From contig NC_044584.1 in NCBI RefSeq assembly GCF_901933205.1, forward strand, positions 9,031,001-9,095,000: 64,000 nucleotides of DNA. The letters are read 5' to 3'. The position numbers and the translations under genes are program-made. This stretch comes from Camarhynchus parvulus (Eukaryota; Chordata; Aves; Passeriformes; Thraupidae). Below are positions 47,829-58,449 of this stretch, piece by piece (positions within the stretch are counted from its first letter, which is position 1; each line of letters starts with the position of its first letter). The notes under the pieces were generated by a model. The model made no database searches. It was not told where the DNA came from and saw only the letters and a list, made by a program, of their open reading frames with translations.

Positions 47829-50800
47829 TTTTTTTAGTAATAATCTGGTTTTTGGGGTTAGAAGCAATAAAAATGCAGTGGCACTGTTCAGTTTCTGCCA
47901 GCTGGCTCTCTGTTTGCTCTCTGCAATTGCTACAAGCACTCAATTCTTATTAAGGTTTGTAGAGTACCTAAATAAATACTGCATACTCCACCCTCTTTAA
48001 ACACCTCAGAGAATGTGGTCTAAGCAGTTTGCAAAGCCTGTCCAGAAGTAAAGAGAGTTTCAAATTACAAACCCATGCATGTGTGTGCAAGAACATATAC
48101 ATGGGAAAAGGTGCTTGGCATTCCTCTATAACCTCCTCCTCCCTGAGACCTCAAGGTCCTTCATTAGCAGTACTATGACCCTCCAAGAACTCTGCTGACA
48201 CAGGGAAATAAAAAGGCTCTTGGAATCCTATTAGAACCTCCAGATTCAGGCTTAGGTAGGATTTGAGATCTCCATGTTACTAGAGAAAAATATCAGTAGT
48301 TTTACAGGAGACTTTGGCTGTCTTGATGTCAAGTGGAGATCAAAGGTTGTTAATAATGGTAAAACCCAACTATCCCTGGGGGGTTGTAGCCCATAAACTT
48401 CTTCATAAAGTCAGCCCTGAACTGCCCGGGAGGGATGTGATTTCAGACTTTGTGTCTGAGGTGGAAGACATGTAATAGCTAGCCACAGAAAATTAGCTTG
48501 GATCAAGTGATCATGAGTGGATTCATGAGTGCAATGGAAAGACAAAATTAGATTTGAAACTTCTGGGAGGACTTCACTTTGTGAGAGCAGCTTCTAAGGG
48601 ATAGAGGGAAGAAGTTAATGAAATCAATGAAGCCAGCTGACCTGGCAGGCTCCAGGAGGAAAACGAGACAGGAGAATGGAATGATTTTTAGCCAAAGATA
48701 CTGAAACACCTGAAGCTTGCATCCCTTATTAAGGTTTAAGCCTTGTAGAAAATAATTGAGGTTACCTGGTTGCATAGTGGTTTTCAGGAGGAAGTTTGGC
48801 ATAACCAGCCAAAGGAATACGATCACTCAGGGAAGAAAGAGCTCTCTTACATGATGAGGAAACACAAGGCTAAAGGTACATCTGTCCAAAGGTTAGATCA
48901 TATAAAGGCCATTATTCAGCAAATATGGGTCCTTAGCCTTGTAAATGCAAAGAAGGCAGGGAAGGAAGTGGATCTGACCCAGAGTGGGGCATGGTCAGCA
49001 GGGTCCTGGAGCGAACGGCTGCCGGGCACTCACCGGAGCTGCCTGTGTGGTGAGGAGATGTTGCAGCACAACAGCCACCCAGAAGCGGGAGCAGCAAGTG
49101 TGTCGCAACATTTCTGAGATTTATTTTTTTTATTAGCTTCCAAGAAATGGGCTGGAGGCAACGGTTTCCCCCAGAGCATGCCTAGGATGACTCAGCCCTG
49201 CCTGCTCCATGAGCTAAGAGGAAGAGGGGCTGTAAAGACAGGCAGGAAGGAACATGGCTGGCACAGGATGCACAACGTGGGCACTGCCATGAGGACTTGC
49301 AATGGCACATGCTCTGTGCCTGGGCAAAATGTTTGTTCCTGCAGGGTTTTCTTGGACCAGCAGCACCCTGCAGGGCAAAAGTTACGTGTTGCTGCTGCTC
49401 TCCTGGTATTTCACCTTGCCCTGGGAGCCTCTGAACTCATAAAAAGGCCTTTCAGAAAAAGACTTAAATTATCTCTGAAAAGCCAGGGGGAGTGTATTGT
49501 GGTTTTTTTCCAAGGCAGGCTCTGAGTGCAATGCATTAAAATGACAAAGGTAAGTAAAAGTCTTGCGATGACAAGAAATTCCTGTCTCACTGATGTGTCT
49601 GGTACGTGTTTTGTGTTTCACTGCAGAGCCAAGCTGCTACGTGCTGCCCTGCCTGAGCACACAGAGCCGAGCACAAAACACCTGCCAGGCACTGACAATG
49701 CTCTGGGTGCATTCCTGGGGCAGCCAGGCCCCTCGAGGTGCTCCTGGCCCAGTTGTCCTCCATCCCTCATGCCCATGTGGCATTCTGACACCGCTTGTGA
49801 CTGGTGGTACTGGTGAGGTCGTGGAACGTTGGGTATTGGCCACGTAAAGGCAACCACTGCCTTCAGCCTGGACCACTAAAACACCAGCCCTGCATCCTTT
49901 AACTTAAAGGCCCCAAAATCTCTGCATCTCCCCTGCCAGTCCCATTCTTCACTAGCAGTGCAGCCTTGGATAATTCCTGCTGGCTTTTACTGTGATGGGT
50001 TCCCTGTAAGCAAGGGCAAGAGACACAGGAGCCACTGAAAGGGGCCACATCAGAGAGCCTTGCAGAGCCACGTCCTGCCTCACACAGCAGTTGGGATTTT
50101 CTGGAGTTAGAAATCCAGCTATCTCCTTTGAGGTGTTTGTGGCTGTCAGTATTGTCACTCTTTGTGCTCCTGAACATGTCCTGGCTGCAGGCTGCTCACA
50201 GATCCCTGTGCTCACCTCTCTCGTGCGGGGGTATTGAACGTGGTGCAGCCCAGCCTAATCAGTTTGACCAGAAATCAACTGCATACTGTCACACCAGATA
50301 GATCCACAGCAACAGAACAAAATATTTAATGATTAAGTAGGTGATAAGGTCAGGCTTGCAGTAGTTAGACTGCAAATAGAGCAACAGCAAAACAAACGCA
50401 AGCAAGCGCAGCAGCAGAGGCTTCCTTGTCACAGAGCACTCCCTGAGCGGAGCCCAGGAGCTGGAGCAGGGCCTGTGCTACAGCCCTGACTAAATGCAAC
50501 ACCAGCACAAGCAGAAGGTGCAGAATCACTGGGAGAGTGCTGCCTTTAGTTATGTGAACTAAAGCTAGTGAGGAGAGTCATTGTCTTGGCCAGAGGCCAC
50601 CTTACTTTGTCATCCCTTCACATTCTTTCTCCTTTCTTTCCTTCTATTTGCACACAGCTCAGCTTTAAACAACAGTAACTTTAGTTTTATGCCCCATTTT
50701 CAGTCAAATGGACAATACTGTCCCTATTCATCACAACACACCTGGTAATTGTGACTGGAATTTGGAAGTAGGAGCCTGTGGATGATGGTTCACCCTGCAG

Positions 50801-51859
50801 TCAGTGCAGAGAGTGAGAAATTACAACCTTACGGCAGCTGATTCATCCCCTGAAGGATCCTTTCTCTGTGTGAAGGGTAGAGAAGATCTACAGAGCAAGT
50901 ACAGCCCCTGAGGTGCAGGTGGAGCAGGGAGCAGGGGGCTGAGCCTCTCCCAGCTCTCTGCTGGAGCGTGGCAGTCCCTGCCCAGCCCCAGCCCCACTGC
51001 CCTGCCCCAGGCTGGTATCGCTTCAGCCACGCTGATTCAGAAACTCTTCCCTTGCCATGGCTGCTCATTTTCTGCCAGGTTAGGGATCTGAGATGGCCAA
51101 ATAAGGGATTGGACAAGTGCCAGAGCCAGCATGAAGCCAGGAGAGATGAGGGAGTGGTAGAAATGCCTTTCTTAGGCATTTCTGCAGAAGCAGAAAGCTG
51201 CTCAATTGGCCCCATCGTAAATGGGCTGTTCAGCATGAAGTGCCTGGTGTGAGGTGGAAAGAACCCATTTCCCAAAGCACTTAGATGTTTTCTGATAACT
51301 GTCCCATGCCTGGGTCTTGGCATCAGCCTGTGTTACACCCTTGTGTCTGGGACTCTGTAATAAAGATAAGGAGGCTTGTATGGCACAATGGAAGCTCAGT
51401 CTGAGGCTCAGCTGAACAACCATCCTGTGGAGATTTCCAGATCCTTTGAGTGTCTCTTGTCTCCAGCTGGGCTACTTATAATCAGCTCTGCTACAGGGCT
51501 TGGACTTTGGGCTGAGAAATTCCCCAAAGAGGCTGCCAGGGGAGAGCTCTGATGGGTTACATCTACAGAGGAGGTCTGAAGGCATTTCACTCTTTCAAAC
51601 TGCCCTGAAAACAGCATCTCTGATGTGCTGTTCCAGGAATGAATCAGAGTTTCTGAAAGCAGAACTCAGAGCTGTCTGAAGGGTTTGCATTATACAGACA
51701 TTGCAAGAGCTGTTGGAGAGGATGTCACAAATGAGAGAAAATAAAATAACAGTGCCTGGTGTCTTCCCTCCCCTAAAGCTCAGGGACAGCTTTTCCCCAC
51801 TGTAACTAGATTTGCTTTAAAGCTTGAAGTGTTCACTACTCTAATGCTGTGCTGTTTGA
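47829..51859. other. Intergenic region between the two intact CYP2 genes
   Basis: About 4.0 kb holding the CYP2W1 promoter at its left end and the 3' untranslated region of the CYP2K-like gene at its right end. I recognise no exon or mobile element. Possible poly(A) hexamers for the right-hand gene on the - strand are ATTAAA near 50325 and AATAAA near 49129. Confidence 0.5.
47971..47978 (-). promoter_or_regulatory. CYP2W1: Possible TATA-like element of CYP2W1
   Basis: TATTTATT on the - strand about 143 bases upstream of the ATG. It is a weak TATA match; a TTTAAAG run about 20 bases further upstream is an alternative. Confidence 0.3.
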
Positions 51860-52047
51860 TCATTCACAGGGCACAGCACAAACCAGGTGGGGCATGGGAG
51901 TCAAGGTGAAGCCGACATCAGCAGTGAGATCCAGGTCTGACTTCTCCACTCCTGGAGGAGGCAGGAAAACAAATTTGCGGAGCAAGCCCGAAAAGAAGAG
52001 GAACAGCTCCATCCTGGCCAGTCCTTCACCAAGGCAAGCCCTTCGCC
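51860..52047 (-). CDS. CYP2K1-like exon 9 (haem cysteine, stop)
   Basis: 188 bases including a TGA stop. It begins [20 protein letters not shown], with Cys444 as the haem ligand, and ends HLVCAVPCE. The acceptor is GCTATTTTCAG. Confidence 0.94.
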
Positions 52048-55000
52048 CTGAAAATAGCCAGGGAGAAGTTAATGGTCAGCACAGTAACTGTTAGTGTTGA
52101 TGTCTGAGATTTCTAAACAGGAGGTAGTCTGGAAGAGCAGGCTGCTGAGATAGGAAATTTTCCCTTCCTTCTCTCTGTATATTGGAGGTGCTACTGATTT
52201 GGTCTTAAACTACACAGAAGTCTGTAGATATATGAAATTGTTCAGTGACTATGAGTAAATCCATGTCTCCCATCTCTCCCAAAGAAGAGGTGGTTACCTA
52301 CAGCAATAGTGGACAGGAGAAATGACCAGAAATCCTTTACCCTCCATTCTGTGTCCTTGGCTTTCGTACTTTCCTGAAATCAGGGGGAACTGCCATTAGC
52401 CTTGCACCCACACCCCTCTTACCTATGGAGAATGGAATAAATGCTTCTCTCCTCATGAAGTTCCCATTGGCATCAAGGAAATGGGAAGGGTTGAACTGAT
52501 CCGGGGTTTTCCAGTGTAACTCATCATTCAGAGCAGAGGTCAGCAGTGGAATAATCTCAGTACCCTGAAAAGGATCAAAGAAACTCATGGAACAGGAGAT
52601 CACTCCCTTACATGAGCCAGACTGTGTTCTTTTTCCTAATGTGGAGAGGCAAATAAGACATGACAGATAGAACTGGGGAATGTTTCTCTGCCCCATCGTG
52701 GCTCTGTCTGTTTTCAGTAACTGCTGTTTTATTTTTTGGACCACAAAACATTCCTTTCTTACAGAGTCAGATCTTCCAACAAAGGTGCTGGGGTAGAGGT
52801 CCCACATTCGACATAAAAAGATTCAAACCAGTGTGATTTAATTAAATCTCTGGTTAATCATGATTCAAACAACTGTACCAGACCACAATCCATTGTATGT
52901 TTACAATAATTATCCTGGATCTGAGACAAAGGGTCACAGCACAGATTAAACCATGCATCACCGTGTCTTTAGTTATTTACGTGTTTCTTCATCTGCTTTA
53001 AAGAAAGCTGTGAGGAATCTGTGCAGCACAAGCTGCCAGCCTCAGAGCTCACCTTAGGAATCACGTAGCCTCGGAAATTCACATTTCTGGGAGTCGATCG
53101 AGATACGCCCATGGGGACAATATTGGCAAACCTTTGTATTTCGTGTATTACTGCTTCTGTGTAAGGCATTTTTTTCCTGTCCTCCAACTTAGGCAGCTCT
53201 CCTGGTTCAATGACATGGTTCATTTCTTCCTGAATCTTTCCTTGTAGGGAGGAAAGGATTAAGAAGCTGATAACAATCTCATCTTGCAACTGAAATGGCT
53301 ACCAGTTTGGCAGAGATGAGGAAAAGGGAAAGCTGTAAATATCTGGGAAGGGCAGAAGTGGGTAAGTCAGGGTATGGCGGGGTTCTTTCAGGTTTGTTGT
53401 TGAGCTAAGGCAGTTTGAATGGAGTCACTATAGTCCATCTCATGCCTGACTCTCATTACACACCTTTGTTACCCCATAACCTCCAACAGAAACCAGATCA
53501 GAATCAGCTCCTGCGGGGACCTTCAGTGACGTAAGCCCATAGCCTGCAGGTGAATTACCAGGAGAGAGCTTTACTGTGTCTGTAGGCTGCCCCTCAGCCT
53601 CTCCCACTTGGCTGGGCTGGTTTATTGCAATCCAGCTGAATAAAATTCCTTTGTAAAGTCAATGCTTGCTGCCTCTCTCAGAGCGCTGAGAATAATTACT
53701 CTAAGCAACTTTGAATGAGTTCCACTCCCTTCCACAACCAAAGCCTTAAGCATGCAACAATAAATTGTACAAGAGATGTGTCCTCCTTACTCTGAATTTC
53801 TGGGTATTTCATCATCAGCAGCAGCCCCCAGCGCACAGTTGTGGATGTGGTCTCAGTCCCAGCAGCAAAGAGGTCCAGGGTTGAAAACATCAGGTTTCCA
53901 TTGCTGAATGCAGTGTGTGGTTTCTTTGACTCCTTCAAAATATGTGGGTAATACAGCAAATGATACCCATATGTGACTGTGTTACCACCATTTTTATCTG
54001 CATTTTAGCCTTCTGTGACTTTAATGTGTGGGAAAACTGAATATTTAGTCTTTTAGCATTAGGGCCTATGCTGTGTGGAATTTGTCTGGTCCCAAGCATA
54101 TATGTAATCCCCAAGTCTAGATATTAGAAAAAATTCCAAAGAGTTGGAATTTATTTATCACTGTACCATTCTTGCAGGAAGGTTTGGGATGATCTCCTCC
54201 TTATGTGTGCTGAGTGGGAACTTATTTCCCCCTCATGGGATGTCTTGACAACTAAATCCCTTTAACCAGCAGTTCCAGTGGGGCCATGAGCAAATCCAGC
54301 ACAGCTCAGTGTGTGATATATTCTTTGATATATTCTGCTCACTGCACTTCTTGGGTTTCCACTCACTGCCAGTCCCTGACAGATGGCCAGTCCTAAGGGC
54401 TAGCTAAGTCAGAGCTAAGGGAAGGGAACAGAAAGGCACTGGGACTCAGCTTTAAAGTACCTGTTTCTGTTTCACCAGGAAGGCGTCGACAAATCCTGTT
54501 AAGTCATTTTCATTAAGCTCCTCTTTGTGTTCCTGGAAGAGCTTCTGGAGAAAAGCATTCAATTCAAGGATGTTTTGCAGCACAGTCTTGGAAGCTCCAG
54601 ACAGAAATCCAAGGGATGGGTAGAAGTTATATAACTGTGGAGCAAGAGGAGTTTTACTGTTAATTGGTATTTTTGAACACATTCTGGTATCTCAAATCAC
54701 ACTGCTGGTCCCTTGTCCTATGCCCTGACATTTGAGGCTGTAATTCCTCCCCTTCTACAGTCTAAGGAGCTCTGGATTCCTGCAGAAACTGAATATTCCT
54801 TCTGTAATTCAAGGAGGCAGGTTTGGGACTGTGCTTCTGCTCTTCAAAGAGGGTACAGTTGTTCCTTTTGTGAAGAGTTTGGATTTTTTTTATTTTTTTC
54901 TTTTACTAATAAATTTGACAGAGTAAGTGCAGGAGCCTGGGAATCTGTGCATTGCAGATACAGAACCACAGATGTGTTCTGTACAGGCTGACTGACTGAT

Positions 55001-58000
55001 AATGTTCTTGTTCTCAAGAAGAAATATGTGGGAGGCCAGAAGAACAAATGCTGAAACTGGATATTCCCCAAAACCCATAAAATTAAGCTCTTACCTGCAC
55101 CATAGGGGAGCCCAACAGCTTTGTATTTTGATTTATCAGCTTCAGCAAAGTTAGAAATACTGGATCATCATATTCAAACCTCTCTCCAAACAATATAGAG
55201 CAGATGACATTGGATACAGCATTGTTGAGAATCATTTTCGTATCAAATGGTTTCCCTGTATTTCAAGCAATGAAAACAAGTGACAAAATGACTATGCTCA
55301 TTTCAGTCTGGTTTCCTATGGAAATGTAGTCCTGGCCTCCCAAAGAAAACTCATTCCCCACCCAGAATTCATAGCAGGGAATTTTGTTTCAGTGTTTTAA
55401 GGCCTTCGTTCAATAACCTAATGCACTTTATGCTGAACTTTAACCACGAGATACCATTTGCTCAGAGTTAAACTTTCATTAATCTTTATTGTTCTGCTAG
55501 ACCTGTTCTCTGTCTCTGGATGAAAGACTTGACACTCACCATGATAGGATTCAAAATATTTGATAAGGGAATTTACTTCCTCCAGGATTCGGGTCTCAAG
55601 GGTTCTCTTTCCCATTCCAAAGTCTCGCAGTGTGGACAAGGTAAATCTTCTCATAGTTTTCCACATCTCTCCATGGCTGAATGCTATGCCTAAAATAAAG
55701 GTGTAACATCCTTATGGCACCTGTGGTTCATAAATTTTCTTACACACTGGTGCCTCCTAAGATCACAGGAAGTGATCTGTAAGAGGACAGTACTCTCTGC
55801 TGTGAGGATGTAATGAACAGAGACAAAACTTATCCAAGCAGAAGGTCAATTACCATTTCCTTGTGTCATTTTTCTAAATATGGGTATTTCTGCCCTCTCT
55901 CCAAACTCTTCAGCATGATTTAAAAGGGCATCCTTGATGGTTTCATATCCAGCCAGTACCACGACCTTCCTGGGTCCAAAATGCACCGTGAAGACGCTGC
56001 CATAGATCTTGGAGAGCTGTCAAGGTGAATAAATATGTTCATTCAAAGCCAGATCTGGACTCAAACACTAGTTCTGGCCACTCTAGGTGGTTTCTAGACC
56101 AAAAGGAGCCTCCCAGCCCTGCCTGATGTCTCCAGGTGCTGCTGTAATTCAAGTAGTGAGCAGCAGTTATCGATTGCCAGCATCTCTGCTTGCAGCCTGT
56201 TTGCACAACAAGGTGTCTGCTATCACTGCTCCTATCAGGGGAGTCAGTAAAGTGCCACTGCATTCCTGTGGTGTTCTGCAGTAGCAGGCCAGCAATACCA
56301 CCTTGGGAGGCTGGCTAGAGAATGCTGCTGCAGGCAGGCCTGTTTGTTGTAGTGCTGGTGACCTGAGGCAAGCAGGCATGCACACACCTTTGAGGCTGAA
56401 GCCACAAACACTGCAAAAACAAAGCCAGACAATAACTCTTTCTTTCAGGACAGCACTTGTCTCTAATTATGGCAAGGTGGGTAGTGTTGCAGTCATTATG
56501 GAATTATTTGCTGGCCACCAGAAACTTGAATCCGACTAGGAAGCACATTCTGGTAGATAATGTCACAGGAGTGTTAGGCATTTATAGCAAATTAAAAATG
56601 AATCATCTGTTACCCTGAAAGGTGGCTTTGACAAGCTAATCATTCACTTGGTATTTTAGGCTTCGTTTGAACACACTGCAAGCCATCCCCTCCAAATGTC
56701 TTCTTGTTTCTGATGTGCCTGGCTTACCATTTTCTATGCATTAGATAGATTCCACAAATTGAATTTCAGATTAGAAGCAGCTCCTGTTATTACACCAGAC
56801 AAATTGAATTTGTTTTCATCAAGCAGTGGTTTGACGGCTTGGGAGATAACATTAGCACTGGTTCTTCCATCCCTGGCAGCTCACAGAGCGTGTGGCAGAG
56901 CCAGGGGCAGGGAATCACAGCTGCCTCTGAGCCTTCCTTTGGCCATCTCCTTGCATTAGTGCTTCTTGGCAGCCCCTCTGGTTTTACTCAGCAGCACAAG
57001 TATTGGATGTGGCAGGCCTGAAAGCCCAAATAAAGCTTCTTGGTAGATTATGGGAAATTAGTCTGGTGCTGTCACGTGACGTTTGTATCATAAAACCCCC
57101 CAAGACTGCCAAAAATAGTTCATTAATAGTTTCATACTAACATCCTCAAACATACCCAGGAGCTCAGAACCAGAAGCCCACCAGAACTGATTTCTGCACA
57201 ATCCTCTGCCCCATAAATCAGGGCAGATGAGCACTGAGTGCCTGCTGTAGGAATTCTGTGCTGTGGCAACACAGGATGCCCTTTCTTCCACAGCTAACAG
57301 GAGGATTGCAGTGTCTGTACTGCCCTCCCACTGCAGATGTTCAAGGGGCTGAAGGAGTTCTCTGGGGACCAGCTTTCCCCCACCATAGTGTCCAGTAAGC
57401 ATCACACACACAGGGCATGTGACAGGTCCCTCACAGCACCTCAGCTGTCTCTACAGCAACCAGATAAAATGTGAATTCCCACTGAATTGTCCCCAGGTCC
57501 CTGTGGGAACACAGCAGACACTTTCTGAAACAAACATTGCCCCTGGCTTTTTAATATTTAAGTGGGTTTTTTTTTTTCTCTCTCTCTCTCTCTTTTAGAA
57601 ATATAAGTATCCATGGAGCTGTGTAAGAAAAAGCAATTTGATTAGCTAGACATATAAAATCCATGCACTGAGTCCTCAACCATCCTGAGCAGTATGTGCA
57701 GGGGGAGGGCTGGGGAGGCAGAGTTCTGCTGTGCATTGCAGAGATGTAATTAGTTTTAAAAGAAAGTTTGTCCCTCTGCTATGGGGATGATACCTTTTCT
57801 TGCTTCATCCCTTCTATCCACCCATCCTTCCTAGAGGTCTGGTGGCAGTGAGACATCTCTTGATGGCAACACGAGTCTTTTACCTGCAGCCTCTGAAGGG
57901 CTCAAAGCACCAACAATTTGGAGTAGATTGCAAAGGGTGGGAGGTCTACACTTGAGTGTGTATAAAGAAAGGAGTGTGTGTTTTATATTCATATATATAA

Positions 58001-58005
58001 ACACA

Positions 58006-58064
<59 letters not shown>

Positions 58065-58404
58065 ACAAAGTTGTTCTGCCTGTGTGCCACATATCTCATT
58101 GCTGCCCTCCACACAAAGCAAACAGAACCACATCTCTGTTTCCCCAGCTGCATTTCTCCTTGCAGGAATTGCACGTTTGGCCCCTGCCTGTTCGCTCAGC
58201 CCCTACCTCTGTCAGCGACTGGAACGGCTTTTTCAGGTCCACCACGTTCAGGTTCCCGATCACAGGAAGAGGTCGTGGCCCAGGGGGAAAATTGCAAACT
58301 GACTTCTTGGAGCTGGAGAGAAAGTAAAGGAGAGCAAAGAGCCCTGCTGCCAAACAGAGCAGTGAGCAGGAGCCCAGGTACTGCAGGAGACTCTGCACAG
58401 CCAT
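51860..58404 (-). CDS. Cytochrome P450 family 2 (CYP2K1-like), intact nine-exon gene (501 aa)
   Basis: A second microsomal P450 in tandem with CYP2W1. CDS exons: 58404-58207, 56016-55854, 55689-55540, 55255-55095, 54634-54461, 53932-53791, 53240-53053, 52564-52423, 52047-51860. All introns are GT-AG and the parts sum to 1506 bases without a break. Landmarks: N-terminal anchor near residues 8-30, [12 protein letters not shown] hinge, WKTMR in the C helix, AGTET at 306-310, EIQR at 363-366, haem motif FSIGRRACLG with Cys444. Exon phases match CYP2W1. Blocks such as [37 protein letters not shown] and [11 protein letters not shown] followed by E-S-K-K-P resemble the CYP2K group of fish and the bird genes annotated CYP2K1-like. 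The subfamily call rests on memory of these motifs; CYP2 membership is certain. The substrate is unknown. Confidence 0.93.
52423..52564 (-). CDS. CYP2K1-like exon 8
   Basis: 142 bases encoding [35 protein letters not shown] and REAFIPFSI. The donor is ATAG|GTAAGA. Confidence 0.93.
53053..53240 (-). CDS. CYP2K1-like exon 7 (K helix)
   Basis: 188 bases encoding [40 protein letters not shown] and [12 protein letters not shown] is the conserved ExxR. Confidence 0.94.
53791..53932 (-). CDS. CYP2K1-like exon 6 (I helix)
   Basis: 142 bases encoding [20 protein letters not shown] then [20 protein letters not shown] and M-K-Y-P-E-I-Q. AGTET is at 306-310. The donor A|GTAAGG splits a codon. Confidence 0.94.
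53933..54460 (-). other. CYP2K1-like intron 5 and other plain introns
   Basis: A GT-AG intron of 528 bases with no feature seen. The other introns over 300 bases in this gene (54635-55094, 53241-53790, 52565-53052 and 52048-52422) also show only splice signals. Confidence 0.8.
54461..54634 (-). CDS. CYP2K1-like exon 5
   Basis: 174 bases after TGCTCCACAG. It encodes [19 protein letters not shown] and [14 protein letters not shown], and ends CAG|GTACTT. Confidence 0.92.
55095..55255 (-). CDS. CYP2K1-like exon 4
   Basis: 161 bases, the standard CYP2 length. It encodes [39 protein letters not shown] and LLGSPMVQ. Confidence 0.92.
55540..55689 (-). CDS. CYP2K1-like exon 3
   Basis: 150 bases encoding [20 protein letters not shown] and then R-D-F-G-M-G up to YFESYH. 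WKTMR is the C-helix WxxxR. Confidence 0.92.
55854..56016 (-). CDS. CYP2K1-like exon 2
   Basis: 163 bases after CCTTGACAG. It encodes [38 protein letters not shown] and [11 protein letters not shown], and ends ATG|GTAATT within a split glycine codon. Confidence 0.92.
57567..57593. repeat. T-run and CT microsatellite
   Basis: A run of about 11 T followed by about 8 CT units on the + strand, in intron 1 of the CYP2K1-like gene. Confidence 0.85.
58009..58063. repeat. Dinucleotide microsatellite (GT)27
   Basis: 55 bases of uninterrupted GT on the + strand, about 145 bases inside intron 1 of the CYP2K1-like gene from its exon 1 donor. It creates spurious open frames on both strands. Confidence 0.97.
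58207..58404 (-). CDS. CYP2K1-like exon 1 (membrane anchor and hinge)
   Basis: 66 codons from the only sensible ATG ([11 protein letters not shown]) to GAG|GTAGGG, the same length as CYP2W1 exon 1. It holds the hydrophobic anchor and [20 protein letters not shown]. Confidence 0.93.
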
Positions 58405-58442
58405 GTCCAAAGGCAGCTGAGGGTACGAGCATCTTGGGGTCC

Positions 58443-58449
58443 CTTTATA
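58443..58449 (-). promoter_or_regulatory. TATA box of the CYP2K1-like gene
   Basis: TATAAAG in the context GGCTATAAAGGGAC on the - strand, ending 39 bases upstream of the ATG. That distance would start transcription 10 to 20 bases before the ATG, the short leader typical of CYP2 genes. Confidence 0.7.

Larger units (their letters stand above)
56017..58206 (-). other. CYP2K1-like intron 1
   Basis: A GT-AG intron of 2190 bases, containing the GT microsatellite at 58009-58063 and a T-run plus CT-run at 57567-57593. No exon is seen inside it. Confidence 0.85.

Noticed and set aside
47547..47939. N-terminal extension of CYP2W1 by 37 residues
   Set aside because: The apparent start at 47939 is GTG, not ATG. 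The first in-frame ATG is at 47828 and gives an anchor of normal P450 length.
58405..58410. Start of the CYP2K1-like protein two codons earlier
   Set aside because: The codon at 58410 is TTG; the ATG at 58404 fits the family length and the TATA box spacing.
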